Shown piece by piece: positions 62,490 to 64,000 of a DNA stretch of 64,000 nucleotides. Position numbers and translations under genes: made by a program. The notes beneath the pieces are model-generated. The model saw only the letters and a program-made list of their open reading frames with translations, had not been told where the DNA came from and did not search any database. How positions within the stretch are numbered: the first letter of the stretch is position 1; each line of letters begins with the position of its first letter. The DNA is from Piper betle (taxonomy: Eukaryota > Streptophyta > Magnoliopsida > Piperales > Piperaceae): the NCBI GenBank assembly GCA_033002965.1, contig JAURVB010002612.1, forward strand, positions 1 to 64,000, read 5' to 3'.

Positions 62490-63300
62490 ACTTATTGAGA
62501 ACAGTCGTGAGAATAGATATGACTTCGAGACTTTAATAAATGTTAAGAGGTGAGCTCCCTTATTGACTAATTAGTCATTTTAGATATGACTCAAATCTTT
62601 TTACGGTATCAAAGCCTCTGACTCGTTAGCACACTCATCCCCATTGTATCTAACTCAATATTTATTAAAGCCCAAAACTAGCAAGCCCAAAAGCGATGAG
62701 CCCCCGTTGTGTCTAGCCTAATATTTGTTAAAGCCCAAAACTATCAAGTCTAAAAGGGATGCGAATGTTTGTCCAAAGCCTAACGTGGTAAGCCCAATAA
62801 ATAGTAGATCACATAGACTATTTGCTAAGTGCTTAACTGCTTTACTTGCGGGGAGTGGTGAGAACAATCTTACATCCAAAATGGATATAAGTTAGGATAT
62901 TACTAAACTCTAAAAGGTGAGTTTTCTTGGTGGCTAACTAGTCATGTTTTATAACATTGAGCCCGTCCAGTTGTGTTTGTGTTCGAGTTGACTCAAGCCC
63001 GATATAACTCAACCAAAAGGGATATCAAGTCTAGCCAAGTTATTTCAATTATATATATATATATATACACACACAATTAATTCAAGCCCAAAATGGATAT
63101 GAACGTATGTTAAAAGCTCAAAATAACAAGCTCAATAAGTGGCAAAAAAAGGACCGATCACTGAGCGTTTAACTATTTTACAAGTACGGGAGAATATTGA
63201 GAATAATCTCACATCCAAAATAAATATGAGTTAAGATTTTAATAAATAATAAAAGGTGAGACCCTCACTGACTAGCTAGTCATTGTTTGATATTACCCAA
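62490..63300. repeat. Degenerate triplicated repeat
   Basis: A module of GAGAA(C/T)A..ACATCCAAAATGGATAT-like sequence, then TTAATAAAT(A/G)..AAAAGGTGAG(C/A)..CCT, then a ..GACTA(A/G)CTAGTCAT box appears near 62500-62585, 62870-62955 and 63190-63290, about 350 bp apart. It resembles decayed long-terminal-repeat debris common in plants, but no clean ends are visible. A (TA)n/(CA)n run lies at about 63051-63075. Confidence 0.6.
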
Positions 63301-63361
63301 ATCTTCTCAACAGTTACCTCTTTGGGCCTGTCGAGTTGTGTTTGCATTCGAGTTGATCAAA

Positions 63362-63837
63362 GCCCGAGCCACCACCTCCTGCCTGCGACCGCGGCCTCGC
63401 CCCTGCCGCCGTGACCTCGCCTTTGCCGCCGCGGCCTCGCCCCTGCCGGCGGCCCCGCCCTCCACCCCCTCCCCTTGCCTGGCCACTGCCCGCCGCCGTG
63501 GTCCAGCCCCTAGCCGGGGGCGCAGATCGGGGCGCGGATCGGGGGGAGGGGCGCGGATCTGGTAGTGGCGGAGAGGGGGGCTTGCCGGCTAGGGGCTGGA
63601 CCACGGCGGCGGGCAGTGGCCGGGCAAGGGGAAGGGGGTGGAGGGCAGGGCCGCCAACAGGGGCGAGGCCGCAGCTGCAAGTGGCAGGCGGTGGCGCGGT
63701 CGCGGGCGGGCAGTCCGGTTCGGGCGGGTCGGCCGGGTAATCGGGTCTAAAATTTTTAAAAAATAAGAAGATGAATGATCCAACGGCTCTCATTCAGCAG
63801 CCTATGGTGCGCTGCAAAAACTTGCGGCGCACCATAA

Positions 63838-63843
<6 letters not shown>
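63362..63843. mobile_element. GC-cored fold-back element E5
   Basis: The left arm (about 63369-63517, C-rich) and right arm (about 63585-63695, G-rich) are inverted copies. The mirrored CCCCTAGCCGG / CCGGCTAGGGG boxes face a 67-bp spacer. A GTGCGCTGC..GCGGCGCAC hairpin at about 63808-63833 adjoins a (TA)n run. The left terminus is unclear and may be truncated against the degenerate repeat. Confidence 0.6.

Positions 63844-63878
<35 letters not shown>
63844..63878. repeat. (TA)n run at the right edge of E5
   Basis: About 17 TA units directly follow the terminal hairpin of E5, as at E3. Confidence 0.85.
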
Positions 63879-63881
<3 letters not shown>

Positions 63882-64000
63882 CCATGGTTAATTTCTTATT
63901 ATATAGCAGTAGTACTTTATGAAAAAAATTTCACGGATGTTGAGTTTTCATGTTCTCCACCAATGTTCAATGAAAACTGAAACTCTTCTTTTATTCATAC

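Overview
The window reads as nuclear DNA of a flowering plant, most likely a monocot outside the grasses. It has AT-rich intergenic DNA, GT-AG introns, plant-specific families (HD-Zip I, CYP78A, IGT/LAZY, MIR166, ankyrin-PGG proteins) and very GC-rich first exons (methionine gamma-lyase, CYP78A, 6-phosphogluconolactonase). The organism is an inference from these traits; no species can be fixed from the sequence alone.

Layout. (1) 1-21.05 kb is a tandem segmental duplication carrying two copies of an ankyrin-repeat/PGG membrane-protein gene. Copy 1 (5' part outside the window) ends at 7991; copy 2 runs 12374-20007. Each copy has different reading-frame lesions, and the linker between the two ankyrin blocks is encoded by an unstable array of tiny phase-1 exons. 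A 2.1-kb fold-back, Mutator-like element (9330-11434, 10-bp target duplication) sits between the copies, and a broken pfkB-kinase first-exon fragment lies at the right edge. (2) 21-34 kb is mostly repeat-rich intergenic DNA. It holds one clear gene, a MIR166 hairpin on the minus strand (about 29845-30078), and a second GC-cored element (about 32262-33210). (3) 34.8-54.9 kb is the gene-rich part: HD-Zip I factor (34828-35730, +), ubiquitin-ribosomal protein eL40 fusion (38825-37077, -), CYP78A P450 (42625-44247, +), methionine gamma-lyase with two apparent 1-bp deletions (49817-46761, -), and 6-phosphogluconolactonase (54930-52922, -). (4) 56.5-64 kb holds two more GC-cored elements bounded by (TA)n, an IGT/LAZY-DRO1 family gene (from 59824, + strand, last exon not seen), a degenerate triplicated repeat and a fifth GC-cored fold-back.

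The genes do not form a pathway. The shared theme is repeat activity. At least five non-autonomous elements share one plan: terminal regions carrying a GGCCGTC..GACGGCC-type hairpin, C-rich then G-rich arms, and frequently (TA)n flanks. They occupy intergenic DNA and apparently the 3' intron of the LAZY-like gene. Exon boundaries were set by eye from splice dinucleotides, phase continuity and family knowledge; no alignment program or database was available.
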